A DNA stretch of 64,000 nucleotides from Phytophthora sp. 'mugwort' (lineage: Eukaryota > Oomycota > Peronosporomycetes > Peronosporales > Peronosporaceae), in assembly GCA_033558025.1 (NCBI GenBank), contig JAUCEF010000012.1, positions 1,922,001-1,986,000 on the forward strand. Direction: 5' to 3'. The notes beneath the pieces were generated by a model. That model ran no database searches. It saw nothing but the letters and a program-made list of their open reading frames with translations, and had not been told where the DNA came from. Of this stretch, positions 63,021 to 64,000 are shown piece after piece (position 1 is the stretch's first letter; each line of letters starts with the position of its first letter). Position numbers and translations under genes: made by a program.

Positions 63021-64000
63021 CCTCGGGGATGGGCAAGTTTGAAGACGGTACGTGTTGAGTGGTTGGAGAAGGGCCAGATTCAGGAGATCTAGATGGTACG
63101 AGATAGGGTTCAGGATGGGAGGATAGGACAAGAAATGGATAAACGACAATCAGACTCGAATTTGTATTGGACGACTTAAGTGAAGTACCACAAGAAGGGG
63201 GATCTACATTGGCCCTCCGAGATGTTAACTAGTCTAAGGTAACCGATGTAACGTCGCGGTGAGAGGATCGGATCATATATTGGCCAGTTTCCCCCACGCT
63301 AGCGAACTTTTGCCACATGCCTCGATCGATCGGCATTCAGTGCGTGGCCGACGATCGCTTCGACTCTCAACTCGCAGATCCCGCTAAAGTAAGCGGCAAG
63401 AAACCAAGGAAAGGAAAGGAACAACGCCACCCGGTAACCTCGGTCTCGGATCAAGTCCAGGCCGCCGATCGAAGCGTCGACTACCTCAGATCGGAACCAA
63501 TATCGGCAGCAGAGCGAAGACTTCCGCGCTGCTTCACACATCCCCGCGTCTCACCAGGACGTTCGAGACCTTACATCGCACTCTGCAAATTCCTCGGGAA
63601 CCGGAACGAGGATTGGCCACAGAGGAACCCAGCTCGCCCTGCAAGCGGATCTGTTGAGCCATTCTGATCGAAGCAGGCGTTACAGCGACGCCGGCAGTAT
63701 GGAATCAACGCCTCCACCGGAAAGGGGGGGGGATCACAACCTCCTGGGGCCACGGGCAGCGGCACAAGCATGAACGGAGAATGAACGGAGACGAGTGCCG
63801 TTCCCCGTCCGACGGAACCCTACGACCACCCGTAGCCACGGAAAGGCTTGGTGGTCCACACCAACTTCGATCGAACATACATAATACCACGGAGCCTTCA
63901 ACCTCGCAAATGACGACACCATCGGACGCATATGGGGGGGGGCAAGAAGAGCTAAGTACGGAGTCAACAAGATTCACAGCGCGTGGGCACGCCACTGACA
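63021..64000. other. Unassigned repeat-rich DNA to window end
   Basis: No supported gene. A 116-codon frame at 63317 (MPRSIGIQCVADD) is Arg/Pro-rich and may be a retrotransposon leader or gag piece. G runs at 63,723 and 63,935. Confidence 0.3.

Noticed and set aside
62535..63149. 204-codon frame in the GATC array
   Set aside because: Repeated CRSTRS/IYQI-type pattern is a by-product of the tandem repeat.
1..64000. CRISPR arrays, rRNA operons, bacterial operons
   Set aside because: No regularly spaced repeats or rRNA-like sequence seen; gene structure is eukaryotic. tRNA genes were not searched exhaustively.

Overview
The window looks like nuclear DNA of an oomycete, most likely a Phytophthora-type peronosporalean. 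The reasons are compact GC-rich genes with few, very short introns (85-101 bp), a START/FYVE-type protein, and the kinds of mobile DNA at the right end (DDE_1, hAT and Ty3/Gypsy remnants). The species is not determined.

Left part (1-17.6 kb) is a normal, intact host gene neighbourhood. It holds the end of a PDZ-domain protein, an IQ-motif protein, two identical polyamine/amino-acid permease genes on the arms of a 1,624-bp inverted duplication with a START/FYVE-type gene between them, a Zuotin-type J-protein, the ribosome-assembly factor LTV1, a heat-shock-factor-type transcription factor, and a class II histone deacetylase with ankyrin repeats. Introns were placed in both permeases, LTV1 and the HSF by matching reading frames across consensus splice sites. 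LTV1 appears to have a first coding exon made only of ATG, followed by a GC-AG intron.

Middle part (18.1-57.35 kb) carries two copies of an AT-richer Polinton/Maverick-type virus-like element. Copy 2 (39,212-57,350; 18.1 kb) looks full length: 174-bp terminal inverted repeats beginning AGTAGTAATACTTGG and a near-matching 6-bp target duplication. Copy 1 (18,097-32,164) has lost its left end. Between them the copies encode a protein-primed-type DNA polymerase B, an rve integrase with C-terminal chromodomain, a large coiled-coil protein, a DUF5754-like protein, a trimeric-fibre protein ending in an S74 intramolecular chaperone, a packaging ATPase, a minor capsid/penton-type protein, a pVI/pX-like basic protein, an adenain-like cysteine protease, a 572-aa major capsid protein and a duplicated ExoX-C-like domain protein. 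So the element has both a replication/integration set and a full virion-building set. The capsid proteins resemble those of polinton-like viruses. Copy 2 also carries, at its left end, a Uma2-type PD-(D/E)XK nuclease fused to a C2H2 zinc finger. Many element genes are broken by 1-base shifts, and seven of these are at the same site in both copies. The major capsid gene is intact in both.

Between the copies lie a carboxylesterase gene cut short by the insertion of copy 1 and a secreted GH3 beta-glucosidase with three apparent 1-base losses. Right part (57.35-64 kb) is nested repeat debris: a DDE_1 transposase, a BED-finger hAT remnant, a Gypsy fragment with RNase H between 300-bp direct repeats, and a GATC-rich degenerate tandem array.
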